This document shows positions 7,516-14,947 of a stretch of DNA of 44,315 nt, in pieces. The stretch's first letter is position 1; every line of letters starts with the position of its first letter. The stretch is from Thermoplasmata archaeon (lineage in GTDB: Archaea > Thermoplasmatota > Thermoplasmata > Sysuiplasmatales > Sysuiplasmataceae), in the NCBI GenBank assembly GCA_021817225.1, contig JAKAVR010000011.1, positions 1 through 44,315 on the forward strand, written 5' to 3'. The translations under genes were made by a program, and so were the position numbers. The notes under the pieces were generated by a model. That model had not been told where the DNA came from. It searched no databases and worked only from the letters and a program-made list of their open reading frames with translations.

Positions 7516-8442
7516 TCAGTCCCTGTGCGCACCTGACTTCCCCTCAGTCGACTGGCGGGTTACCGCACTGATGATGGATCTCTTCACTATAACAGGAACC
7601 ATGGCTGTCCTGTATTCAGCTGATGCCTTTACATCCGACAGAATATCCGCACCCTCGAGATCATTCTTCGATTTTTCGGCGGCCGAGGCTATTGTCGATT
7701 CATTGAGAACTTTGCCTGCCAGTTCTTTTTCAGTGCTGACGGCTCTGACTGGAAGAGGGGACACAGCCCCAATTACTATTCTCGCCTTTGAGCATTTTCC
7801 GCTTCCATCGAGTGTCAACTGACAGGCGGCTATTGCAACTGCGAAATCGCCGGTCCGCCGCTCGATCTTGATGTGGGCACCATGAGTCTTGCCCTTCGGC
7901 AATGGTATCCTGATTGAAGTGACAAGCTCATCAGGAGCAAGGACAGTAGTGTATGGCTCTACAAGGAAATCTCCAGCAGCCACTGTCCGTTCACCCTTGA
8001 CACCCCTTATTACTATGTCAGACTCAAGGGCTATGAGAGTGGGAAGCCAGTCCAGTGACGGGTCTGCGTCTGATATGTTACCGCCTATGGTGCCAAGATT
8101 CCTCACCTGAACATCACCTATCAGATGAACCGTGTCCCGAATAAGCGGAAATTCGCTAAGGAGCCAATCGGTGTCCTGAATTTCCGAATTTGTGGTGATT
8201 GCACCTATCTCCACGTGGGAGGAGGTCTTCCTGATTCCCCTGAGTTCCTTGATCTTGCTTATGTCCACAATGTACTGCGGCTGGATGAGTCTCAACTTCA
8301 TCAGGGGGACAAGGCTCATTCCACCAGCAAGGGGCCTGGCGTCTTCCTTGTACCTGTCAAGGAGAGCAACTGCCTCTTCAATACTCGCAGGCTGTTCATA
8401 AACAAATTGTGCCGGATACACCTTCTTCGCCCTGAGGGGCAT
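7516..8442 (-). CDS. Molybdenum hydroxylase FAD-binding (medium) subunit, CoxM family
   Basis: A 308-residue protein of the FAD_binding_5/CO_deh_flav_C type. The FAD pyrophosphate loops are clear: ARPLAGGMSLVPLMKLRL (about 36-53) and VRNLGTIGGNISDADPSLD (about 113-131). The C-terminal half carries the flavoprotein C domain (AVAIAACQLTLD, IVIGAVSPLPVRA). It passes electrons from the Mo and 2Fe-2S subunits to an acceptor. It is most likely the partner of the large subunit at 2619-5081 although the genes are on opposite strands and 2.4 kb apart. No gene for the roughly 160-residue 2Fe-2S subunit lies next to it; the gaps on either side (119 and 154 nt) are too short. Confidence 0.92.
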   Translation of the reverse strand: MPLRAKKVYPAQFVYEQPASIEEAVALLDRYKEDARPLAGGMSLVPLMKLRLIQPQYIVDISKIKELRGIRKTSSHVEIGAITTNSEIQDTDWLLSEFPLIRDTVHLIGDVQVRNLGTIGGNISDADPSLDWLPTLIALESDIVIRGVKGERTVAAGDFLVEPYTTVLAPDELVTSIRIPLPKGKTHGAHIKIERRTGDFAVAIAACQLTLDGSGKCSKARIVIGAVSPLPVRAVSTEKELAGKVLNESTIASAAEKSKNDLEGADILSDVKASAEYRTAMVPVIVKRSIISAVTRQSTEGKSGAHRD

Positions 8443-8561
8443 TGGCTGACATAATATTAATCTTGTCCCTTGCCTGCTTCCAGAATTCAGAGAATTTTCC
8501 CGGCTCTAGCGAATGTGTGGAAATACTGTAGCGGAGCGGGCCCAACCAGTGGTTGTTCTTA

Positions 8562-9302
8562 TCAATGATTGCCCTTTGCCTGACGGGAGGCGTTCCACTC
8601 GGATAGAGACACAAGCCCGTAATTGGTGGCATCTTCGAAAGTCATGTTCCTTGTTGTCCTGGCAAACGACTTTAACATCTTGAGCGCACTTGGACTCTTT
8701 CCCAGAAGGTTTTCCATCCACCATGATATTCTGCCGCTGAAATCCCTGTCGGGGACAACCTGGCTCACGATGCCGATGCGCTCAGCCTCTTCTGCACCTA
8801 CGTCCCGGCCTGTCACTATGAGCTCAAACGCCTTTTTCCTGGAAATCCACCTCGGGAGGTACGAGCCGACAACAGTGGGGGGGAGGTTTCCCTTCATTTC
8901 AGGGAAACCGAAAACCGAGGTCGAGGATGCAACGGAAATGTCAGAGAGGAGGGATAACCCGCAGCCGAAACCAAGCGCTTTGCCGTTTACCTCGGAGAAT
9001 GTAATCTGAGGCGCCTCCAGCAGAAGACTGTTGAGCGAGATGATTTTGCCTATCACTGTCTTGAACGGTGAATAGGAAGAACCGGGGGAATTGTCCCTTC
9101 CGGCACAGAAATTGCCTCCATTGCCCTTCAGATGAAGCACGACTGCTTCACTGCCAATGACTTTCCTGAGCGCAGCTGTAACCTCATCTATCATCGTCTC
9201 ATCCACTGCGTTTTCCTTTTCGGGCCTGTTCAATGTTATTGAGGCCACCGCTCCTTCCTTTGCAGGGTACGCGTTTGGTTCGAAGACTACATGTTCACTC
9301 AT
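8562..9302 (-). CDS. Enoyl-CoA hydratase/isomerase family protein
   Basis: A 246-residue crotonase-fold protein. The oxyanion-hole segments are GNFCAGRD (about 65-72) and GKALGFGCGLSLLSDISVA (about 106-124). A Glu in FPEMKGNLPP sits where crotonase has a catalytic acid. The first crotonase Glu region is less clear, so hydratase, isomerase or ring-opening hydrolase activity cannot be told apart. It is the first well-defined enzyme of the minus-strand run that continues with the FAD subunit, CoxG, DapA-like and HpaI-like genes. This suggests a CoA-thioester step in the same pathway. ATG 9302 overlaps a 24-codon open frame by ATGA. Confidence 0.85.
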   Translation of the reverse strand: MSEHVVFEPNAYPAKEGAVASITLNRPEKENAVDETMIDEVTAALRKVIGSEAVVLHLKGNGGNFCAGRDNSPGSSYSPFKTVIGKIISLNSLLLEAPQITFSEVNGKALGFGCGLSLLSDISVASSTSVFGFPEMKGNLPPTVVGSYLPRWISRKKAFELIVTGRDVGAEEAERIGIVSQVVPDRDFSGRISWWMENLLGKSPSALKMLKSFARTTRNMTFEDATNYGLVSLSEWNASRQAKGNH

Positions 9303-9368
9303 TTGAAACCAGCCTTGACATACTCGTCGCTAGAAGGAAGACGGATACTTGGTGATTTCGTCAGCCCT

Positions 9369-9380
9369 GGCATAAATGCC
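9369..9380. repeat. 12-bp palindrome upstream of the enoyl-CoA hydratase gene
   Basis: GGCATAAATGCC is a perfect palindrome with a TATA-like core. It lies 67-78 nt before ATG 9302 in the 129-base gap behind the SRPBCC gene. It may be an operator or only a chance sequence. Confidence 0.3.
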
Positions 9381-9431
9381 GGAGAAGCCGAATGTGATTC
9401 CGCCCGTGCCGGAGAGAGCAGGTGATGTCTT

Positions 9432-9884
9432 TCAATCCAATGGCCCCTTGCCTTCGGAATAGTCTCTCTCGAGGGCTGCCCTGTACTTCAGCCAGTTCCC
9501 GCTTACCCTGCTCTCCCATGATGCTTTCGGCTCGGGTTGCGCCGATTTGTAGCTTATGACGAATTTCATTTTCAGCTGTGTCCTCTTTTTTCCCAGCGGC
9601 TTAAGGACGTATGTTCCAACTTCGTTGAGCTCTTCCCCGTAACCTGCTACCCTCCACTTGTTCGGCGGACTGAGAGTAACAGTCCTGATATTCTCGATTT
9701 CCCTCCCCTCCTTTGATGTATGGGTGATCCAGGCTACGCAATTCTTTGTCTTTTCAACAAAGTGCCTTCTGGCAAGACCGCCTGTTATGAGATTGTCATC
9801 CTCCCTGTAGTCTGTGCACCATCTGTAGACATAATTCAGGGGCGCCTCGAAAACAGTGGTGACGTTGTATGTTTTCACTGCCAT
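9432..9884 (-). CDS. SRPBCC (START-like) domain protein
   Basis: About 150 residues beginning MAVKTYNVTTVFEAPLNYVYRW, the usual N-terminal strand and helix of polyketide-cyclase/START proteins. Then come alternating strands (NIRTVTLSPPNKWRVAGYG, GTYVLKPLGKKRTQLKMKF) and a long C-terminal helix. These proteins bind hydrophobic ligands in a deep cavity, and no catalytic residues can be assigned. The open frame runs 31 codons further upstream, but ATG 9884 begins exactly at the conserved first strand. The gene is 129 nt before the enoyl-CoA hydratase gene and divergent from the cyclodeaminase-like gene. It is the second SRPBCC protein of the cluster, distinct from CoxG. Confidence 0.75.
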   Translation of the reverse strand: MAVKTYNVTTVFEAPLNYVYRWCTDYREDDNLITGGLARRHFVEKTKNCVAWITHTSKEGREIENIRTVTLSPPNKWRVAGYGEELNEVGTYVLKPLGKKRTQLKMKFVISYKSAQPEPKASWESRVSGNWLKYRAALERDYSEGKGPLD

Positions 9885-10034
9885 GGTTGATGGGAAATAT
9901 ATGATCGATATTTGTAACAATCGCAGCAAAGCTGCAACATGCCTGAATGATGAAGGCAGTGCATTGCATGCATCCATATCTCACGGGAATATACTCCGCC
10001 CTTTTGATTCGCAGCTTCGCCAACTGCCGAAAAT

Positions 10035-10044
10035 GATTTTAACG
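10035..10044 (+). promoter_or_regulatory. TATA box for the cyclodeaminase-like gene
   Basis: GATTTTAACG is centred about 27 nt before ATG 10067 and 21 nt before GTG 10061, which favours a leaderless mRNA starting at ATG 10067. Confidence 0.5.
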
Positions 10045-10066
10045 GACAACGGGCTTACGCGTGGCA

Positions 10067-11131
10067 ATGTTGCTCATAGATGACGCTCTGGTTCAGGAGG
10101 CACTCAACATGCAGGAGTGCATAGAAGTGATGGACAGGGCTTTCGTGGAAGAAGCCAGGAAGATTGCAGCCAATCTGCCAAGGATGAGGTACAAGGTGCC
10201 ACGGGGCAAATCTGAAAAAGCGTGGCAGGCAAATATCATCGGCGGCGCACTTCCTTCTGAGAACGTTGCAGCATTGCGTTACAACTCTGACCGAATAGAG
10301 TTGTCTGGCACCGAGGGAATGACAGGGACATACGAGCATGTCCATCCGGACAACAGAAGGTGGGGACTTGTTCTTCTCTCCAGCCTGGTTACGGGAGAAT
10401 TGCTTGCAATACTGCAAGATGAGGTGCTCCAGACAATGAGGGTGGGAGCGACGACGGGCGCTGCCATGCGGGCGCTTGCAACTCGTTCCTCAAGCACCGT
10501 CGGGATTCTCGGTTCAAGCATTCAGGCGGAGAAGAACCTGGAGGCAATCTGCCTTGTAAGGAATATCAAAAAGGTGCGTGTTTTCAGTCCCAACGCTTCG
10601 CACAGGGAGAGGTTCGCTAGGCGAATGGGTGAGAAGCTGAAGGTGGACATTGAGGCTGTTGGTTCATCCAGGGATGTGTTCTGGGGAGCGGATATAATAC
10701 TCTGTGCCACAAACGCCCTCCGCCCTGTTTTCGAAGGATCCTGGCTTGAGGCTGGGCAGACTTTGATCACTCTTGCGACCACCAGCTCAGTCCTCAGAAG
10801 GAGCGAAGCAGATGAAAACGCGTTCACAAGATCAGCAAGGATCGTTCTCAACAGCTTTGAAACAGCCGTTGCAAACAATCAGAGAGAGCTGCTGGATCTT
10901 ATTGACTCAGGCAAGGTTCCAAGTGAAAGAGTCGTTAACCTGGGAGAAGTGCTTCTGGGCGAGAAACGGGGACGGGAGAACGACAGTGAGATCATATTCT
11001 ACAGATCAAACGGCGGGGTGGGAATACAGTTTGCAGCAGCTGGCTCGATTGTGTACCATTACTGCCGAAAACATGGAAAGGGTAGAGAGATTCCATCGGA
11101 TTGGTTCAGCTCACCCGTAATACAGCCCTGA
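10067..11131 (+). CDS. Ornithine cyclodeaminase/mu-crystallin family dehydrogenase
   Basis: About 354 residues. The N-terminal substrate domain shows LLIDDALVQEALNMQECIEVMDRAF and EVLQTMRVGATTGAAMRAL, the latter with the conserved Arg. A Rossmann domain begins at TVGILGSSIQAEKNL, followed by KKVRVFSPNASHRERFARRM. Family members are ornithine cyclodeaminases, archaeal alanine dehydrogenases and ketimine reductases. The dinucleotide loop reads GSSIQA instead of the common GxGxQA, so the cofactor loop is slightly altered. The substrate cannot be fixed. In this cluster an NAD(P)-dependent imine or hydroxyacid step is plausible, which would suit a nitrogen ring compound. GTG 10061 is an alternative start. 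Confidence 0.85.
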   Translation: MLLIDDALVQEALNMQECIEVMDRAFVEEARKIAANLPRMRYKVPRGKSEKAWQANIIGGALPSENVAALRYNSDRIELSGTEGMTGTYEHVHPDNRRWGLVLLSSLVTGELLAILQDEVLQTMRVGATTGAAMRALATRSSSTVGILGSSIQAEKNLEAICLVRNIKKVRVFSPNASHRERFARRMGEKLKVDIEAVGSSRDVFWGADIILCATNALRPVFEGSWLEAGQTLITLATTSSVLRRSEADENAFTRSARIVLNSFETAVANNQRELLDLIDSGKVPSERVVNLGEVLLGEKRGRENDSEIIFYRSNGGVGIQFAAAGSIVYHYCRKHGKGREIPSDWFSSPVIQP

Positions 11132-11452
11132 TACAGACGGTCGTGAAACCAAGCTGAAAAGCGCATCATGCCATTCACACCCACCGTGATAGACGTGCCT
11201 GAATAGTTGCCACGGCAGAAAAGGCAGGGCATGATTTCGCGTGAGAAATAATTTTCACCTGAATGTGGTAATCGAAGGTGAAAATTGCTCAGGAACAGGC
11301 AGTTCAATAGTTTAATATCCACCTTGTCCCGTTCATGCATCCCATACCATTGCCGGGCCGAGTCCATACACCTGGATGGAAACCTGAGTGAATTGCTGAA
11401 CCGTTCAAAAGAGCGGGTCGATGGTAGTTTGAAACTGTACGGGAGTGAGAGA
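11132..11452. other. 321-base gap between the cyclodeaminase-like and alpha/beta hydrolase genes
   Basis: I find no convincing small gene here. It contains a perfect 11-bp inverted repeat (11250-11286) and a TATA-like GTTTAATATC at 11311-11320, which would give a hydrolase mRNA with a leader of roughly 110 nt. The hydrolase reading frame is open back to 11285, but the preferred start with a ribosome site is 11453. Confidence 0.5.
11250..11286. repeat. Perfect 11-bp inverted repeat
   Basis: AATTTTCACCT (11250-11260) and AGGTGAAAATT (11276-11286) are perfect inverted arms separated by 15 bases. The site is about 30-60 nt before the putative hydrolase TATA box at 11311-11320. It may be a regulator-binding site or an RNA hairpin at the 3' end of the cyclodeaminase-like transcript. 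Confidence 0.6.
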
Positions 11453-12331
11453 ATGCAGAAGCGCGATGTAAAGTATACTGAAATCGGAAAAGTGAAAACA
11501 AGATACACCGAGAAGGGTAAAGGCGAACCTCTGATCCTGATACATGGTGGTTATGTTGGGCAGAACAGCACTTTTTTCTGCTGGGACCACAACTTTGACA
11601 GGTTGGCTGAAGAGTATCACGTCGTTGCATTCGACAAGCTTGGTATGGGATTCACCGACAATCCGCCTGAAAAGGGTCCATTCACCACAGCCGCCACGAC
11701 AAAACATGCCTATGACTTCCTAAAGAGCCTGAAGCTTGACAAGGTCCATATTGTCGCGCATTCGAGGGGTGGCCTCACTGCAATAAGGCTCGCGCTCGAA
11801 TATCCGGATTTTGTGCGGAGCATGACGCTCATCGACTCTGGTTCAGTGGCGCCGGACAACCCGCCTCGTATCGTTGACTTTTACAAGGATCTTGAAAACA
11901 GCATCAAAGATCTGCCTACGAGAGAAGCAATAGTATCCAGGACCATAGGTAATTCCTACTCCAAGGACCACATAACTGATCTCTGGATAGATGACCTGGT
12001 CGAGGCATACAACCTACCAAAGTCAATTGAGGCAAAGAAGAGAACAAGCGGGCTCGGGTCGCTGGATACGATGCCGGACACACGTGAACAGCGCGCAGAC
12101 ACAAACAAGCAAGTCGCGGCAGGAAAGTTGAAGGCGCCCACTCTTCTTTTCTGGGGCTACAACGATCCGTCTGCACTGGTAGAAAGAGGAATAAACCTTT
12201 ACAGGCAGATGTGTGAAACAGTGCCCAGGGTCCAGATGCATGTCTTCAATCACGCGGGACACTATTCATTCAGGGAGCATCCGGTGGCATTCAATGAAAC
12301 GCTTCTGGGGTTCCTGAAGTCTGTAAAGTAA
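11453..12331 (+). CDS. Alpha/beta hydrolase
   Basis: About 292 residues with the classic fold order. The oxyanion segment is LILIHGGYVG (near 26-35). The nucleophile elbow is VAHSRGG (Ser near 102), the acid is in FWGYNDPSA, and the catalytic His is in FNHAGHYSF near the C-terminus. FDKLGMGFTDNP is the usual turn after strand 4. The nearest known relatives by pattern are C-C bond hydrolases and esterases of aromatic degradation (the MhpC/BphD group), which fits the island, but the substrate is not readable. ATG 11453 has GGGAGTGA 4 nt upstream and places the first strand normally. The frame is open for 56 more codons upstream. Confidence 0.88.
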   Translation: MQKRDVKYTEIGKVKTRYTEKGKGEPLILIHGGYVGQNSTFFCWDHNFDRLAEEYHVVAFDKLGMGFTDNPPEKGPFTTAATTKHAYDFLKSLKLDKVHIVAHSRGGLTAIRLALEYPDFVRSMTLIDSGSVAPDNPPRIVDFYKDLENSIKDLPTREAIVSRTIGNSYSKDHITDLWIDDLVEAYNLPKSIEAKKRTSGLGSLDTMPDTREQRADTNKQVAAGKLKAPTLLFWGYNDPSALVERGINLYRQMCETVPRVQMHVFNHAGHYSFREHPVAFNETLLGFLKSVK

Positions 12332-12466
12332 GCGTAACCCGGACGCGCAGAATTCTGGCACTCCTGCAAGCAGGTTCGACCCTCCTGACTAAATGGCGCG
12401 CATTTGAGAAAGGAAAGCTTTGAAGCACAATGCAGGTCGGATTGCGCAACGGTCAATGCATGCCAA

Positions 12467-13316
12467 TCAGGACTTCTTCTCATAAACCAGAATCCTGCCC
12501 TGTGGGTTGAAACCGGAGGAGGCATAGAGTCTCCCGGCAGGCATATTGGAGCTTGAATTGTGGACAAGGGCCCTTTCCATGCCAAACGACTACATCCTGA
12601 CGACTGCTTCCAGTGTAATGGCCCTCGCTATCCCCATCCTCCTGTAGCCGGATTCTACCTGAAGCGGTTCTATCTCGCCAATCCTGTTCACGTGTGTCCG
12701 GCCAGCAGATGCAGGATCCGGCAATGCGCCCACCATCCGTGACAACAGTCGGATTCAGTTCCTTTGCATACCCCGGGTGCCTTGTCACTCTGCGATGCGC
12801 TTCAACTGAATAAGTGCTGCCAGGACCCCAGGCGCTTCTGTGCATTCGAACGTATTCATCGAACATTTCCTCACCAGGTCCGTCCATGATTGAGAATCCT
12901 TCAGGCAAAACAGGTTCCTGACCGTGAAGGTCCGTGTTTCGTTCCATTGCGGTGAAGAAATTGCCGCTTCCCTTGAACCCGCTCTGCTCAAGAAGATGTA
13001 TTCTTTCTACATTGTCCTCCCTGACCTGCGTCTGCAGCGGATCGTGCGGGTGGGAGAGACGGGCTCTTTTCTCGGCCCATTCCAGCAGTGCTACATCGTT
13101 GTCGGCAGCCGAATCCGGTAATGTTCTGAATGTCAGGTATGTCCCCTCGATCATGCCAAACCCTTCAATGGCATTCCTTTCGACAATGAAGCACACATTC
13201 TTCTTCTCGTCAGCCTCAGGGTTTCTCATTGCCCAGAGCACGTCACCAATGTGTTCGAAGTCGCCATGAGGCTTGATTCTCCGACAGTTCTGAAGAAATT
13301 GCAGCAGCTTCTGCAA
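12467..13316 (-). pseudogene. Decayed tandem-GNAT acetyltransferase
   Basis: The first 200 or so codons encode an N-terminal GNAT-like half and the start of a second GNAT domain ending GGRIAGSCICWPD. The reading frame then breaks in an ACACAC run at about 12691-12697. The family sequence continues in another frame with NRIGEIEPLQV, the acetyl-CoA loop GYRRMGIARA and, at the end, LYASSGFNPQGRILVYEKK, finishing at TGA 12469-12467. That second frame also holds an in-frame TAG at 12592-12590, probably from a TGG codon. The unbroken frame is 278 codons and ends in non-family sequence. The frame is also open upstream to about 13364 with no ATG or GTG, and family-like residues LTLRPH precede the TTG at 13316, so the start codon may be lost too. 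Confidence 0.8.
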
Positions 13317-13345
13317 GTCGTCGCCGGAACTGTGTGGTCTCAGCG

Positions 13346-13957
13346 TCAGCTCGCCTGTAATGAGTCACCTGGACTGCACTCCTGCTGTCCATGTCCGAGT
13401 CTGAGGCGCATCACAATAATCTTCTGGCCAGGACTGTGGGACAGTTCCTCCACAACTCCTGTGGGAGCAAATCCCCTGCTTCTGTAGAGTTCCACAGCCG
13501 TTGTCTGGACCGGATTGACACCGAGTAGAATGTCGCCCTGCATTTTCCGGGCCCTGACCCACGCTATTGCCGTATCGACAAGTCTCGAGGCTATGTGCTT
13601 TCCTCGAAATGAGGGCTCGACCCATACACCCCACATGTGGAAAATCGGGTCGTCAAAGAAGATGCCAACTGTTCCGACAAACATGTCGGCGGAAATCGCG
13701 ATCCAGACGCCATCGTTGGCGGAAGAAGCATATTTCTTTGCCCTCTCAATCCACAGTTCGTCATCGTACGCCAATTCCCTTGCCAGGGTGCTTCCGAAGG
13801 CATTTGGATCCGCCTCGAGCGCCCTGAGCCTTATTGTCCTGAATCTGGACCACTCCCCTTCGTGCAGGCGGCGCACAGTGATTTTCTGATTCGATGATTC
13901 ATGTGAATCTGGATGTGCAGGCATGCGGGAAAGCAGGTCGTGAAGATATTTGGACAT
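13346..13957 (-). CDS. GNAT family N-acetyltransferase
   Basis: About 203 residues. The GNAT core begins at ITVRRLHEGEWSRFRTIRLRAL. It shows a substrate-side segment FGSTLARELAYDDELWIERA, then GTVGIFFDDP, the acetyl-CoA loop VEPSFRGKHIASRLVDTAI (R-x-x-x-x-A) and the C-terminal ELYRSRGFAPTG. The pattern resembles RimI-like or phosphinothricin-acetyltransferase-like enzymes; the target is unknown. ATG 13957 is chosen because a TATA-like CATATAC lies about 38 nt upstream. ATG 13924 would still keep the whole domain. Its stop (13348-13346) overlaps the probable 5' end of the decayed GNAT gene, so the two once formed an operon. Confidence 0.8.
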   Translation of the reverse strand: MSKYLHDLLSRMPAHPDSHESSNQKITVRRLHEGEWSRFRTIRLRALEADPNAFGSTLARELAYDDELWIERAKKYASSANDGVWIAISADMFVGTVGIFFDDPIFHMWGVWVEPSFRGKHIASRLVDTAIAWVRARKMQGDILLGVNPVQTTAVELYRSRGFAPTGVVEELSHSPGQKIIVMRLRLGHGQQECSPGDSLQAS

Positions 13958-14134
13958 TGTGAATTCTGCCACATGCCGGGACGGTCCGATGTATATGCAA
14001 AACTTGTCCGGCCGGCCTGGATCTGCCATTACCAGAACGCAAAGCCCCCGGAGTGAACTGAGGAAATTGTACTTATCGACCAAAGGCAAGGCATTTAGCA
14101 CTTTGTAATGCTGAACATGAATCACGGATATGTT

Positions 14135-14662
14135 ATGAAAAGCATGCACGTTCTCGTCGCCTACGCTACGAGGAACGGATCTACCGCCGAAATAGCAAGA
14201 GCGATCGCAAACGAACTTACCATGCTTGGACTCGACTCAACTTTTCTCTCCGCTGATCAGGCCGGAGATGTCAGTAAGTATGATGCCATCATTCTTGGAA
14301 GCGCTGTTTACGTGTGGAAATGGGAAAAGAGCGCACTTGAGTTTGCGGAGAACAACCTTGCAGAGCTCAGGCATAAGCCCGTATGGCTCTTCAGCAGCGG
14401 ACCACTTGACTTTTCTGCGGAAAAGGAAGGGATCAAGCCTGTAAGGGCCGTGAGAAGGATCTCGAAGCTCATAGGTGCAAGAGGGCATGTCACCTTTGGC
14501 GGCAAATTGCCTCCCGAAACAAAAGGCTTCCTGGCAAAGCAGTCCTCAAGGGCAGGAAGTGAAGGAGACTTCAGAAACTTTGACCAGATAAGGGAGTGGG
14601 CCAGCCATATAGGGATGGAGATAGCAAGCAGGCACAAGCATGAAACAGTGATCGCGCGGTGA
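14135..14662 (+). CDS. Flavodoxin-domain protein (HemG-like)
   Basis: About 175 residues of the Flavodoxin_5 type. MHVLVAYATRNGSTAEIARAIA is the FMN phosphate loop. Next come DAIILGSAVYVWKWEKSALEFAENN and PVWLFSSGPLD, which match the flavin-contact loops of menaquinone-dependent protoporphyrinogen oxidase. VTFGGKLPPETKGFLAK follows in the C-terminal half. The family oxidises protoporphyrinogen IX or works as a general flavodoxin-like quinone reductase; no haem genes are nearby, so the specific role is open. Candidate starts are ATG 14108, 14117, 14135 and 14144. I use 14135 because upstream codons do not belong to the fold. It is divergent from the GNAT gene. Confidence 0.8.
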   Translation: MKSMHVLVAYATRNGSTAEIARAIANELTMLGLDSTFLSADQAGDVSKYDAIILGSAVYVWKWEKSALEFAENNLAELRHKPVWLFSSGPLDFSAEKEGIKPVRAVRRISKLIGARGHVTFGGKLPPETKGFLAKQSSRAGSEGDFRNFDQIREWASHIGMEIASRHKHETVIAR

Positions 14663-14787
14663 CTCGAATGCAATGTCCGTCAATATCGCATCTGTCCCGA
14701 CAATTTTCGAAGCTTCAGGGGTATATGCACCAATGCCGTTTGAAAAGGTGTTGAATGGGATAATGGATTCAGTGCCCCGGTGCACAC

Positions 14788-14795
14788 TATATAAG
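14788..14795 (+). promoter_or_regulatory. TATA box upstream of the sulfocyanin-like gene
   Basis: CTATATAA would start transcription near 14820, leaving a leader of about 130 nt. A second A/T-rich candidate, GTAAATAT, lies at 14823-14830. The 285-base gap 14663-14947 shows no convincing gene. Confidence 0.4.
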
Positions 14796-14947
14796 CGGCT
14801 TGCCTGACACCATCGGCTATTGGTAAATATAATCGGTAGGTCAAAACGATAACATAAGCCCTTCACTCACTATGCATCAATATCGTAGCCGGTGCTGGTA
14901 TACGCGGTGACAGTGCTGGCAAGGGCGGTTCTTGGATTGGTGATGAC

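Noticed and set aside
8396-8632. 78-codon minus-strand frame over the gap between enoyl-CoA hydratase and FAD-subunit genes
   Set aside because: The middle part looks protein-like, but it has no usable start in the gap and overlaps both real genes. I treat it as a shadow frame.
9303-9431. Short minus-strand frames in the gap before the enoyl-CoA hydratase gene, one of 24 codons overlapping its ATG by ATGA
   Set aside because: Two frames both look plausible, neither has a ribosome site or family match, and the region is only 129 bases. No decision is possible.
12590-12592. TAG read as pyrrolysine in the GNAT gene
   Set aside because: A frameshift upstream also breaks the frame, the position would fit a Trp codon (TGG), and no Pyl machinery is in the window.
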